Positions 42,484-53,160 of a stretch of DNA of 53,160 nt are shown here, one piece after another. The translations under genes were made by a program, and so were the position numbers. Origin of the DNA: Ignavibacteriales bacterium. GTDB taxonomy: Bacteria; Bacteroidota; Ignavibacteria; T3Sed10-11. The notes under the pieces were generated by a model. That model did no database searches. It was not told where the DNA came from and worked only from the letters and a program-made list of their open reading frames with translations. Within the stretch, counting starts at the first letter, position 1; the number at the start of each line of letters is the position of its first letter. The stretch lies in the NCBI GenBank assembly GCA_003562775.1, contig PWTU01000450.1:1-53160 (forward strand), read 5' to 3'.

Positions 42484-42765
42484 TTATGAAGCTTTTTTTG
42501 TAAAATCCGGGTAATTTAATACCCACGTTTGATGATCAAGTTTCCGGAATATCTCTTTTTTCTCCATAAAATTCACAAATTCACGGGCAATTCCCTCTGC
42601 CTCTGAATATTTTACTCTCGTTTTTTTCTTTTGCTCGAAGTATTCCATCACGCCATAGTGCAGATCACGGAAAAAAACATTTGACTTGTGATACAATGGG
42701 AATTGCGTCTTTAAAAATCGGAGAAATTCTATATGATTACTTTTCAAAATGTCATTTTTTTTCAT
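42484..42765 (-). CDS. 93-residue protein of unknown function, cysteine desulfurase locus
   Basis: A 93-residue protein with no signal peptide or Cys. It begins MKKNDILKSNHIEFLRFLKT, has the segment FFRDLHYGVMEYFEQKKKT and ends with TWVLNYPDFTKKAS. The pattern of helices and a final strand pair looks like a small winged-helix domain, but I do not recognise it. It overlaps the cysteine desulfurase stop by four bases (ATGA), so the two are translated together and it probably serves the same system. Confidence 0.75.
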   Translation of the reverse strand: MKKNDILKSNHIEFLRFLKTQFPLYHKSNVFFRDLHYGVMEYFEQKKKTRVKYSEAEGIAREFVNFMEKKEIFRKLDHQTWVLNYPDFTKKAS

Positions 42766-43967
42766 GTTGAATACCTTTTTGGCAGTTTTTGTTCAGGTTT
42801 GCGTGTGTGATTTTTTTTTGCACGAAGCATTGATATCGTTTCCGACAGTCTTTGTACAGTGTAATCTATATCTCCTTCACTTGTATATCTGCCTATACCA
42901 AACCGCACTGCGGAAAACATATCGCCTTCCTGTTTATGTAACGCTCGCAGTACGTGCGAAGGTTCAATTGTTTTGCCATGGCATGCCGAACCGAGTGATA
43001 AAGCTATGTCATCCATCATCATCAACAACGCCTGTGCTTCAACACCCCTAAAACTGATATTAAGATTGTTCGGAATTCTATGTACTAAGGATCCGTTGAT
43101 TGATATATCATCAATACTTTCTCTTATACCGGTTAACAACCTGTCGCGAAGGCGCTTTATTACGGACATTTCTTCCGGATACAACCCTTCACACAGAGTA
43201 ATTGCCTTCGCTAATCCGATAATTCCCGGGACATTCAATGTTCCCGACCGGAAATTTTTTTCCTGCCCGCCGCCCAGTATAAGCGGTTCGATCTGAATTT
43301 CCGGATTATCGCCACTTACGTAGAGCAATCCGATGCCTTTTGGCCCGTAAATTTTATGCCCGGATACGGATAATAAATCAATACCGAGCTTCTGTACATC
43401 CAATTTCATTCTACCCATCGCTTGCGTTGCATCGGTATGAAATATAACATTTTTATCCCTGGCAATGGCGCCGATTTCTTTGACAGGATGTGTCACGCCG
43501 ATTTCATTATTCGCCGCCATCAACGAAATGAGAATGGTAGATTCTGTAATTGAATCACTTAGCCGGTTAAGGTCTATGAGGCCGTCCTTATCTACCGGAA
43601 GATACGTAATACGAAAGCCATTATTACTCAAATGATTACAAACCGATAATACACTGGTATGTTCGGTTGCACAGGTTATAATATGATCCCCACGATCACG
43701 ATACTTTTCGGCAACTCCGCGTATAGCCGTATTATTTGATTCGGTGCTTCCGCTTGTAAAGATTATTTCATCGGGTTTTGAATTAAAAACGGATGCAATG
43801 GACGACCGTGCATCGGTAACTGCTTCTTGTGCTTTCCAGCCGAAGGAATGAAATGTACTGGATGGATTGCCAAAATTGTCTTTGAAGAACGGATGCATTG
43901 CCTCATATACCCGGTTATCAACAGGTGTTGTCGCTTGATAATCAAGGTATACACGAGCTTCTTTCAT
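42762..43967 (-). CDS. Cysteine desulfurase (NifS/IscS family)
   Basis: A 401-residue PLP enzyme that takes sulfur from cysteine for iron-sulfur cluster or other sulfur use. The N-terminus (VYLDYQATTPVDNRVYEAM), the PLP lysine in SGHKIYGPKG and the active-site Cys in LGSACHGKTIEPSHVL are intact. The short Cys loop is as in class-I NifS/IscS enzymes. The Rrf2 gene lies two bases upstream, and the 93-residue gene overlaps the end, so this is one Rrf2-regulated unit. No IscU or IscA gene follows. Confidence 0.94.
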   Translation of the reverse strand: MKEARVYLDYQATTPVDNRVYEAMHPFFKDNFGNPSSTFHSFGWKAQEAVTDARSSIASVFNSKPDEIIFTSGSTESNNTAIRGVAEKYRDRGDHIITCATEHTSVLSVCNHLSNNGFRITYLPVDKDGLIDLNRLSDSITESTILISLMAANNEIGVTHPVKEIGAIARDKNVIFHTDATQAMGRMKLDVQKLGIDLLSVSGHKIYGPKGIGLLYVSGDNPEIQIEPLILGGGQEKNFRSGTLNVPGIIGLAKAITLCEGLYPEEMSVIKRLRDRLLTGIRESIDDISINGSLVHRIPNNLNISFRGVEAQALLMMMDDIALSLGSACHGKTIEPSHVLRALHKQEGDMFSAVRFGIGRYTSEGDIDYTVQRLSETISMLRAKKNHTRKPEQKLPKRYST

Positions 43968-43969
43968 AA

Positions 43970-44374
43970 TTAAACAATCTCAGCAATTGTCATTGTGTGG
44001 AAAAAATTATTTATATTTTTCTGAATTTTTCCGAGAGGTCGACGGATAGTACAGTCGTCAAAAATAATACAGCTTTCCGGACCGTCGGCGTAACACTCAG
44101 CGAGCATTGGTTTTTCATTCTCAATAGCATTAATGACATCCGATATCTTGATAGTGCCCGGATTATGCGCCAGCACATACCCGCCCCGTACTCCCTGATA
44201 GGAACGTATAATACGTGCCTGTGAAAGCTTTTGTAATACCTTCGCTAATAATTCATGCGGTATGTTATATTTTTGTGATATTTCCTTTGCCGTACATACT
44301 TTACTCTCCTGTATAGCAGCAAAGTGACGTAATGCAATGAGCCCGTATTCTACGCGTTTTGATAAGCGTAACAT
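43970..44374 (-). CDS. Rrf2/IscR family regulator
   Basis: A 134-residue winged-helix regulator of the Rrf2 family. The N-terminal HTH (LSKRVEYGLIALRHFA, then YNIPHELLAKVLQKL) and the wing (GVRGGYVLAH) are typical. Three cysteines, Cys94, Cys102 and Cys108, with spacing 7 and 5, could hold an Fe-S cluster. The start MLRLSKRVEY is preferred, with GAGAGG upstream, over a frame nine codons longer. It most likely regulates its own operon with the cysteine desulfurase. Confidence 0.92.
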   Translation of the reverse strand: MLRLSKRVEYGLIALRHFAAIQESKVCTAKEISQKYNIPHELLAKVLQKLSQARIIRSYQGVRGGYVLAHNPGTIKISDVINAIENEKPMLAECYADGPESCIIFDDCTIRRPLGKIQKNINNFFHTMTIAEIV

Positions 44375-44403
44375 TAACCCCTCTCTGAAAAATACGACCA
44401 AAT

Positions 44404-44446
44404 TTATCCGATTTCTGATTTAATATAAAATAAATACCGGATAAAG
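44404..44446. promoter_or_regulatory. Inverted repeat in the Rrf2 promoter region
   Basis: Perfect 8-base arms, TTTATCCG and CGGATAAA, are separated by 27 bases and end 30 bases before the Rrf2 start. They may form an operator (self-control is common for Rrf2) or a UTR structure. No match to an IscR site is claimed. Confidence 0.35.
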
Positions 44447-44572
44447 TCAAAATGAATAATTATATCGTAAATAATTAAGAAAATTCTTGATTCGCACCGG
44501 TTCTTTTCGTAATTTTAGTGAAACTACCGTTTTGTAAATATTACATTATCCTATCGAATAGTATATTAGTGG

Positions 44573-45511
44573 ATGAATAAGCATAACCCCCAAAAAATTG
44601 AAGATCTTCTCGGTGATAACCTTCCTGAACAATCTACCAGTGACAAGATTAACTACGTTGCCATTATAGGCCTTGGCGTTATGGGAAGAGGAATATGTCA
44701 AGCGATTTCAGCTTCCGGAATGGATGTTCTGGGAGTTGAGCGTAATAAAGATATCGCCGAGGAGAGTATGGATGTCATAAAAGCCAATCTGGATCGCGAG
44801 ATTCAACGTTGGGCAATTACCAAGAGCGAGCGTCAATCTATTCTTTCGCGAATTAAAATTACCGATGAACTTGAACAGGTCACCGAGTGTGATATTGTTA
44901 TTGAGGCAATCGACGAAGATTTTAAGAAAAAAGAAATTTTGTTCCAAAAACTTGACGAGCTCTGCGATCCGAATACCATTTTTATATCCAACACTTCTAC
45001 TCTGAATTTAACCAAACTCGCCGAACGAACCGGACGCGCCGATAGAATCATTGGCATGCATTTTTTACAACCGGTTCCGAAAGTTGCTTTAGTCGAAATT
45101 GTCCGTGCCTTGAAAACTTCCGATGAAACTTATGAAACCGTAAAACAATTTGCCGAGCAACTCGGTAAAACCGTCGTGGAAGTGTATGAATATCCGGGTT
45201 TTGTCACCACCCGCGTTATTGTACCAATGCTCAACGAAGCAATGCATGTACTTATGGAAGGAATTGCAACTGCCGAAGGAATCGATACTGCAATGCGTTT
45301 GGGGTATAACCAAACAATGGGACCTCTGGAATTGTCTGATACAATCGGGCTTGACGAGGTACATACCTGGATGGAAACGTTATTCCATGAACTCGGAGAT
45401 TTAAAATACCGTCCCTGCCCTATATTGAAAAAACTTGTACGGGAAGGGAAACTCGGTAAAAAAACCGGAGAAGGTTTTTTTAAATATAATGAAGTTGGAC
45501 AAAAAATATGA
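44573..45511 (+). CDS. 3-hydroxyacyl-CoA (3-hydroxybutyryl-CoA) dehydrogenase
   Basis: A 312-residue NAD(P)-dependent enzyme that oxidises 3-hydroxyacyl-CoA or runs the reverse step. The Rossmann motif is IIGLGVMGRGICQA. MHFLQPVPKVALVEIVRA follows, matching HxxNP of the family but with Gln in place of Asn. The C-terminal helix region (LGLDEVHTWMETLF-like) is normal. About 28 extra residues precede the Rossmann start. It overlaps ackA by four bases (ATGA), so they share a transcript. Confidence 0.9.
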   Translation: MNKHNPQKIEDLLGDNLPEQSTSDKINYVAIIGLGVMGRGICQAISASGMDVLGVERNKDIAEESMDVIKANLDREIQRWAITKSERQSILSRIKITDELEQVTECDIVIEAIDEDFKKKEILFQKLDELCDPNTIFISNTSTLNLTKLAERTGRADRIIGMHFLQPVPKVALVEIVRALKTSDETYETVKQFAEQLGKTVVEVYEYPGFVTTRVIVPMLNEAMHVLMEGIATAEGIDTAMRLGYNQTMGPLELSDTIGLDEVHTWMETLFHELGDLKYRPCPILKKLVREGKLGKKTGEGFFKYNEVGQKI

Positions 45512-46725
45512 ATATTTTAGTTCTTAATTGTGGAAGCTCATCGGTTAAATATCAATTTATCAACCCGGAAGAAAGGAAAATATTAACCCGCGGCGTTGTC
45601 GAACGCGTTGGAATGAGCGATGCCGTACTTCGCAATAAACGCCACGACGGCGATGAAATTGCCATCAGCGGCGAGATACTCGACCACGCAATTGCAATCG
45701 ACTATATCCTGGCTGTCCTGTTAAGTAAAAATCATGGCGTGATAAAAGACAAAGCGGAAATCGATGCTATCGGGCATCGCGTCGTACACGGAGGCGAAAC
45801 CTTTACCCAATCCGTCTTAATAACCGATGAAGTTATTAAAGGCATTCGCGATAACATAGAACTTGCACCGCTGCATAACCCGCACAATCTTCGCGGCATA
45901 ACTGCCTGCCTAAATCATTTGCCCGACACACCGCAAGTCGCAGTGTTTGATACCGCTTTTCATCAACAAATGCCGACGCATGCATATTTGTACGGTCTAC
46001 CATACTCTTTATACAGACGCTATAAGATCAGGAAGTACGGATTCCATGGCACGTCCCACCGGTATGTTTCCAGCCGCGTTGCAAAGCTCATGGACAAATC
46101 GCTTGAATCATTAAAATTAATAACCTGTCATCTCGGGAACGGATGCAGTATGGCAGCTATTGACGGAGGCATTTCAATCGATACGACAATGGGATTTACC
46201 CCGCTTGAAGGGCTTTTAATGGGTACACGTTCTGGCGATATGGATCCGTCTGTAATTCTTTATATTATGGCAAAAGAGGAGCTAAGTTCGTCAGAAGCAA
46301 ATGCACTTTTAAATAAGCATAGCGGTCTGATGGGAATTTCAGGTGTAAGCAGCGACATGCGCGACGTATTGCAGGAAGCAAGAGACGGTGAAAAGCAAGC
46401 CGGTTTTGCTTTTGAAGTATTTTGCTACAGAATAAAGAAATATATAGGTTCATATATTGCCGCTCTCGGCGGTATCGATGCAATCATTTTCACCGGCGGA
46501 ATCGGGGAGAACAGCCCGGAAGTCCGGGCGCAAAGTCTTCACGGACTTTCCTGTATAGGTATTACCATTAGCGATGAATTTAATACCTCTTCTGAAAAAG
46601 AGAAAATAATATCTGCTGCCGATAGTTCAGTTTCCGTATACGTTATTCCCACAAATGAGGAATTAATGATTGCGCTGGATACAATGATAATCGTCGGAAA
46701 AGAAGCAACACAAAAAGTTATTTAA
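45508..46725 (+). CDS. ackA: Acetate kinase
   Basis: A 405-residue enzyme that makes ATP from acetyl phosphate or runs the reverse step. The N-terminus (ILVLNCGSSSVKYQF) and the motifs VFDTAFHQQMP, HLGNGCSMAAIDGG, MGFTPLEGLLMGTRSGD and IIFTGGIGENSP are complete. It is coupled to the dehydrogenase gene by overlap. No phosphotransacetylase gene is near. The gene's last eight bases overlap the end of the opposing subtilase gene. Confidence 0.95.
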   Translation: MNILVLNCGSSSVKYQFINPEERKILTRGVVERVGMSDAVLRNKRHDGDEIAISGEILDHAIAIDYILAVLLSKNHGVIKDKAEIDAIGHRVVHGGETFTQSVLITDEVIKGIRDNIELAPLHNPHNLRGITACLNHLPDTPQVAVFDTAFHQQMPTHAYLYGLPYSLYRRYKIRKYGFHGTSHRYVSSRVAKLMDKSLESLKLITCHLGNGCSMAAIDGGISIDTTMGFTPLEGLLMGTRSGDMDPSVILYIMAKEELSSSEANALLNKHSGLMGISGVSSDMRDVLQEARDGEKQAGFAFEVFCYRIKKYIGSYIAALGGIDAIIFTGGIGENSPEVRAQSLHGLSCIGITISDEFNTSSEKEKIISAADSSVSVYVIPTNEELMIALDTMIIVGKEATQKVI

Positions 46726-48925
46726 TGAGAATCATTCGCTTCGTTTTAATAACTGAACCTGCCTTCAGACGGTAAAAATATGTCCCTGTGGGGAGATGAT
46801 GAGCATTAAACACTACCTGATGGTGCGATGCTTGCAATTCCTCGTTTACAAGGAGCGCTACTTCACGTCCGAGTATATCGTAAACAGTAAGCGTTATGTG
46901 TTGACGTTCCGTAACAGAGAATAATATAGTTGTTGAGGGATTGAATGGATTCGGGTAGTTTTGCCGGAGTGCTAATACCGTCGGAACATCGGGGACAATC
47001 GATCGCTCCGAAACGAAAATAGCCGCATCTCCAACAGCCGCCAATGCATCCGGCTTACCCCATCCCCAATCATAATTAGGAAGATTTGTCGCGTATTCAT
47101 CAGTACGCGATGTTTGGCGCAGAATGTCAAGTATATCCGTTGATTTGAGTAGTGGATTGGCCTCCAGCATCAGAGCAACTAAGCCGGTAATATGAGCGGT
47201 CGACATACTTGTACCCGAGGATATAACATACCCGTCATCCTGTAATTTTTGATGCTCTACAAAACTTAAACTTCCATCATTAGATAAAGTTGAAGCAACC
47301 ACTCTCCCGGGAGCTGTAATATCCGGTTTAATTCGTAAATCGCGTGTTGGGCCCCCACTGCTGAAATGTACAATATTGTTTCGCTCTGCATTTCTAATAC
47401 TCCTTAACTGCCCATCTTTATTAATCCAGGTAAGCTTAGTATGGTATGCCCCAACCGTTATTGCTTTCTCAGCAGTACCGGGCATCGTGACGGTAAAACG
47501 GCGTCCGGCTGTCGGGCTGAGGGTTGCTCTGTTTGTAATCATAGATTGACTGACAATCCAGGTGTTGTAACGAAATTCCGGGTTCCCGTCCAATACCGAA
47601 ACAATGAATCTCCAATCTCCCGCTTTAATTCGGTTGCTGCCCTGTAGTGTGTCGGATAAATTAATTGAAAATAATCTCGCGCCTTTTTCATTGATAAACC
47701 CGGGATTTGTATATATTTCTATACCGCCTTCATCGGTTGCAGCAGTAAATAAATCATCTCCGGTTGTCACGGTATCACGTAACCCGGATGGAGTTTCGAT
47801 AATCAATTGTATTGAATCGGCGTTTTGATACCACAGATACATCATTATGTAATCGTCGCCTCTTCCTTCCCGCGGCACCGTAAGAGAATACACAGAATTT
47901 ACTCCCGGAGGAACGAACTCACCGGTATGATTTTCCGATTCGCCGCTATTACCTGCCGCAACTACCACTACCCTGCCCGGTGTATCTGCGTAATTATCTA
48001 TTAATTTTTCATGACCGGCAGTTCCGTCGTGAGAACCAATATGACCGCCGAGACTGATATTGATTACGGCAGGTCTGTCGAACATATCCGCCACCGAAAA
48101 AATATATTCGATTCCATGCATTATTTCCTGTGTGCTGACGCTTGTTCCCGCGAACCTGACAAGCACAAATTCCGCATCCGGAGCAATACCCGTATATTTT
48201 AACTCCTTAATGCCGCCACCTCCGGCAATTCCCGCTACATGTGTTCCGTGGCCGAGACTATCTCTGCTCCGGACAAGTCTTTCGGTTTCTTGTTTTAAAT
48301 CCCTCTCAATATCATCACGCGTATATTCAACTCCAATTTCAAACATCCCGGGATGAGATTCTCCTTCAATCGGTGTCAGTGAAAGATCCCATATCCTCAA
48401 AACCCGGGATAGCTCCGGATTATCGGGATGTCTAAAATCATCGTGGAAAAAATCCAAACCGGTATCTATTAATCCGATAATGACCCCTCTGCCAGTATAG
48501 GACGAGTTATTTATAATTCCTGCGTGAACACTGTCGGCTTTGATATCGGCACGTGAAATGTCGAGCTGGAGTTCGTGCAACGGGGAATACTCTATGTACC
48601 GAATACCGGGATAATCGCTAATTTGATAAATTTCTTCTGCGGTAAGATTTGCAGTTCCAAATGTTTCATATTTTCTTATGAGAAGATATTGAATGCTATT
48701 CATTGCGGACGGCGAACCATGAATAACGATGGGGTACCGGACCGGTTCACTATGTGCAGTACCAGCTTCTTTTTTAATTGAGTCCGTAGTTCCGCCGGTT
48801 AACGTATAGCGCAGCACCGGATCAATGAGTGCATTCTCATTTTGGGATTGGGCAATAAGGTTTATTGTCCATAGAGTAATAAGCAATAAACCATATAAAA
48901 TTCTTATATATTTCCGGAAAAACAT
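46718..48925 (-). CDS. Subtilisin-like serine peptidase with T9SS sorting domain
   Basis: A 735-residue S8 peptidase. After a signal (IRILYGLLLITLWTINLIA) the catalytic Asp is at about 154 (LIDTGLD), the His at about 226 (GHGTHVAG) and the Ser later in SSGTSMSTAH. The last 80 residues form a type A C-terminal sorting domain, with NYPNPFNPSTTI and a final strand ending in KTKRMILIK, which targets proteins to the type IX secretion system. The start at MFFRKYIRIL is preferred over the longer frame because it gives a clean signal and avoids overlap with the PII gene. The end overlaps ackA. Confidence 0.93.
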   Translation of the reverse strand: MFFRKYIRILYGLLLITLWTINLIAQSQNENALIDPVLRYTLTGGTTDSIKKEAGTAHSEPVRYPIVIHGSPSAMNSIQYLLIRKYETFGTANLTAEEIYQISDYPGIRYIEYSPLHELQLDISRADIKADSVHAGIINNSSYTGRGVIIGLIDTGLDFFHDDFRHPDNPELSRVLRIWDLSLTPIEGESHPGMFEIGVEYTRDDIERDLKQETERLVRSRDSLGHGTHVAGIAGGGGIKELKYTGIAPDAEFVLVRFAGTSVSTQEIMHGIEYIFSVADMFDRPAVINISLGGHIGSHDGTAGHEKLIDNYADTPGRVVVVAAGNSGESENHTGEFVPPGVNSVYSLTVPREGRGDDYIMMYLWYQNADSIQLIIETPSGLRDTVTTGDDLFTAATDEGGIEIYTNPGFINEKGARLFSINLSDTLQGSNRIKAGDWRFIVSVLDGNPEFRYNTWIVSQSMITNRATLSPTAGRRFTVTMPGTAEKAITVGAYHTKLTWINKDGQLRSIRNAERNNIVHFSSGGPTRDLRIKPDITAPGRVVASTLSNDGSLSFVEHQKLQDDGYVISSGTSMSTAHITGLVALMLEANPLLKSTDILDILRQTSRTDEYATNLPNYDWGWGKPDALAAVGDAAIFVSERSIVPDVPTVLALRQNYPNPFNPSTTILFSVTERQHITLTVYDILGREVALLVNEELQASHHQVVFNAHHLPTGTYFYRLKAGSVIKTKRMILIK

Positions 48926-48956
48926 TGAAGGAATATCGGTTCCGTCAAGATAGAAT

Positions 48957-52366
<3,410 letters not shown>

Positions 52367-52507
52367 AGTGTAATTTCTACCCTTAGTTTGAATTATTGGT
52401 TATCGTTTGAATATACCAATTGATTTATACTTGTTCAAGAAATTTGCCTTTTTTTATAAATGTTAATAATATTAAGATAATAATTTTACCGATTATTTGA
52501 GAATAAT

Positions 52508-53014
52508 ATGAAAGTATTTACTATAACACCTATTATCAGCGTCGTATTCCCCGTATTATTACTAATTTCTTGTTCGTCGATTCCCGAGATTACGCGAGAA
52601 CCGGATGATGAACACCATCCGAAAGAACGAATCAGAAAATCGCAGATAGAACTTCGTCTTAATAATATATTACAACGGGACGAGTTCAGACATACAATTC
52701 CTTCAATCATTATAATGTCGGCTGATTACGGAGATACGATATTCTCATACCGGAGCGATCTGCTTGTTCGCCCCGCTTCGAATCAAAAATTAATAACTTC
52801 GGCGGCAGCACTTAAACTACTCGGATCGAATTTTAATTTCCGCACCATTGTATACCGTTCCGGTGAGATTACGAACGGCATACTCAACGGTGACATTATC
52901 CTCAAAGGGTTCGGAGATCCGTTACTGCGATTGCGTGATCTCGATGAAATAATCGAATCGCTGCAGTTATTCGGTATCCGGGAAATTAATGGAAACATTA
53001 TTGTTGACGAGTAA
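52508..53014 (+). pseudogene. PBP4-type D-Ala-D-Ala carboxypeptidase gene, interrupted after codon 168
   Basis: The N-terminal third of a DacB/PBP4 (S13) family lipoprotein. A signal and lipobox (LISC, Cys22) are followed by the active-site SxxK (ASNQKLITSAAALKLLG, Ser91 to Lys94) and the family strand DIILKGFGDPLLRL. The frame ends at IIVDE and lacks the SxN and KTG motifs. The family normally continues for 250 or more residues with no stop here. The stop arises at the junction with the element that begins with GTAACTACTC. So this is a broken gene, with the rest likely beyond the window. Confidence 0.8.
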
Positions 53015-53160
53015 CTACTCAGTGAATTATTAGCTTATAAAATAAAGGGTTACCCATTACTTCTTAAAGTACAACTTTATATCTTGTGTTCGTGAAAATA
53101 ATAACACAAACACGAGAAGAATTAATTGAACTCTGCCGCAATGAACCAGAAAAGGCGGCA
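53011..53160 (+). mobile_element. Left end of an IS66-like insertion element (cut by window edge)
   Basis: The sequence GTAACTACTC at the break point fits the GTAA that starts the terminal repeats of IS66-family elements, and lies where the PBP4 frame ends. About 80 bases later a small frame begins whose product resembles the N-terminus of IS66 transposases. The right end and any 8-base target duplication are outside the window. If it is IS66, the base sequence GTTGACGA at 53003-53010 should be repeated after the element. Confidence 0.6.
53092..53160 (+). CDS. Start of an IS66-family-like transposase gene (partial)
   Basis: A GTG-started open frame of 23 codons that runs to the window edge: it begins VKIITQTREELIELC and continues RNEPEKAA. 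This resembles the start of IS66-type transposases, where a Leu/Glu-rich leader with a ProGlu-containing turn precedes a coiled coil. It is too short for a firm match. Its position after the possible left repeat supports the call. Confidence 0.5.
   Translation, partial: MKIITQTREELIELCRNEPEKAA

Overview
The window is a dense bacterial chromosome segment of about 42 percent GC by eye. It holds about 55 protein genes, no rRNA or tRNA gene that I could see, no CRISPR array, and no gene-free stretch longer than about 240 bases. The gene content points to the FCB superphylum (Bacteroidetes/Chlorobi/Ignavibacteria/Calditrichota/Marinimicrobia-like). The evidence is a secreted subtilase with a type IX secretion C-terminal sorting domain, tandem FadL porins with an SGNH lipoprotein, a folP-cdaA pair, an enlarged SecA, and a Rieske/cytochrome b pair without cytochrome c1, as in Chlorobi. 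Clear purine-rich Shine-Dalgarno sequences precede many starts, which argues against Bacteroidetes in the strict sense. I cannot fix the phylum.

Layout. 1-3163 (minus): a heavy-metal efflux module (small Cys/His secreted protein, TolC-type channel, CusB-type adaptor cut by the window edge). 3377-9562 (plus): enoyl-CoA hydratase family protein, apt, peroxiredoxin, DUF3108 protein, dapF, lipid kinase, Rieske protein, cytochrome b and a tiny membrane protein, mostly overlapping or nearly so. 9594-12748 (minus): YihY/BrkB membrane protein and purL. 12877-16873 (minus): SGNH lipoprotein and two tandem FadL-type porins. 16959-22359 (minus): biotin carrier, biotin carboxylase, mutS2, CvpA and YqeY. 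22477-25059 (minus): an ExbB-ExbD-ExbD motor and an SDR oxidoreductase. 25184-28951 (minus): a probable metal-acquisition cluster (lipoprotein, TonB-dependent receptor, small His/Cys protein, MerP-like lipoprotein). 29190-32100 (plus): beta-propeller protein and M28-PDZ peptidase. 32106-35203 (minus): hemerythrin, a small zincin, a zinc-ribbon Yip1-like protein and a tryptophanase. 35294-36633 (plus): hotdog thioesterase and two Cys-rich exported proteins. 36696-41734 (minus): miaA, pcm, cdaA, folP, SpoIID-like lipoprotein, and two very small genes (54-aa basic protein, 64-aa zinc ribbon). 41825-44374 (minus): superoxide dismutase, a 93-aa unknown protein, cysteine desulfurase and an Rrf2 regulator. 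44573-46725 (plus): 3-hydroxyacyl-CoA dehydrogenase and ackA. 46718-52366 (minus): T9SS subtilase, PII and secA. 52508 to the end (plus): a PBP4-type carboxypeptidase gene that stops abruptly where an IS66-like element appears to begin.

Themes. Metal and redox handling recurs: CusB/TolC, the TonB cluster, two unrelated-looking small Cys/His exported proteins, a Cys-rich pair, hemerythrin, SOD, peroxiredoxin, and Rrf2 with a cysteine desulfurase. Lipid handling is the second theme: FadL pair with SGNH lipoprotein, hydratase, 3-hydroxyacyl-CoA dehydrogenase, biotin-dependent carboxylase subunits and lipid kinase. I see no obvious defence system or prophage. The most interesting unexplained items are the small proteins: the 65-aa protein after cytochrome b, the Cys-rich pair at 35.8-36.6 kb, the 54-aa/64-aa pair at 41.4-41.7 kb, the 93-aa protein in the cysteine desulfurase locus, and the metal cluster lipoproteins. 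The IS66-like insertion into the PBP4 gene is also notable.
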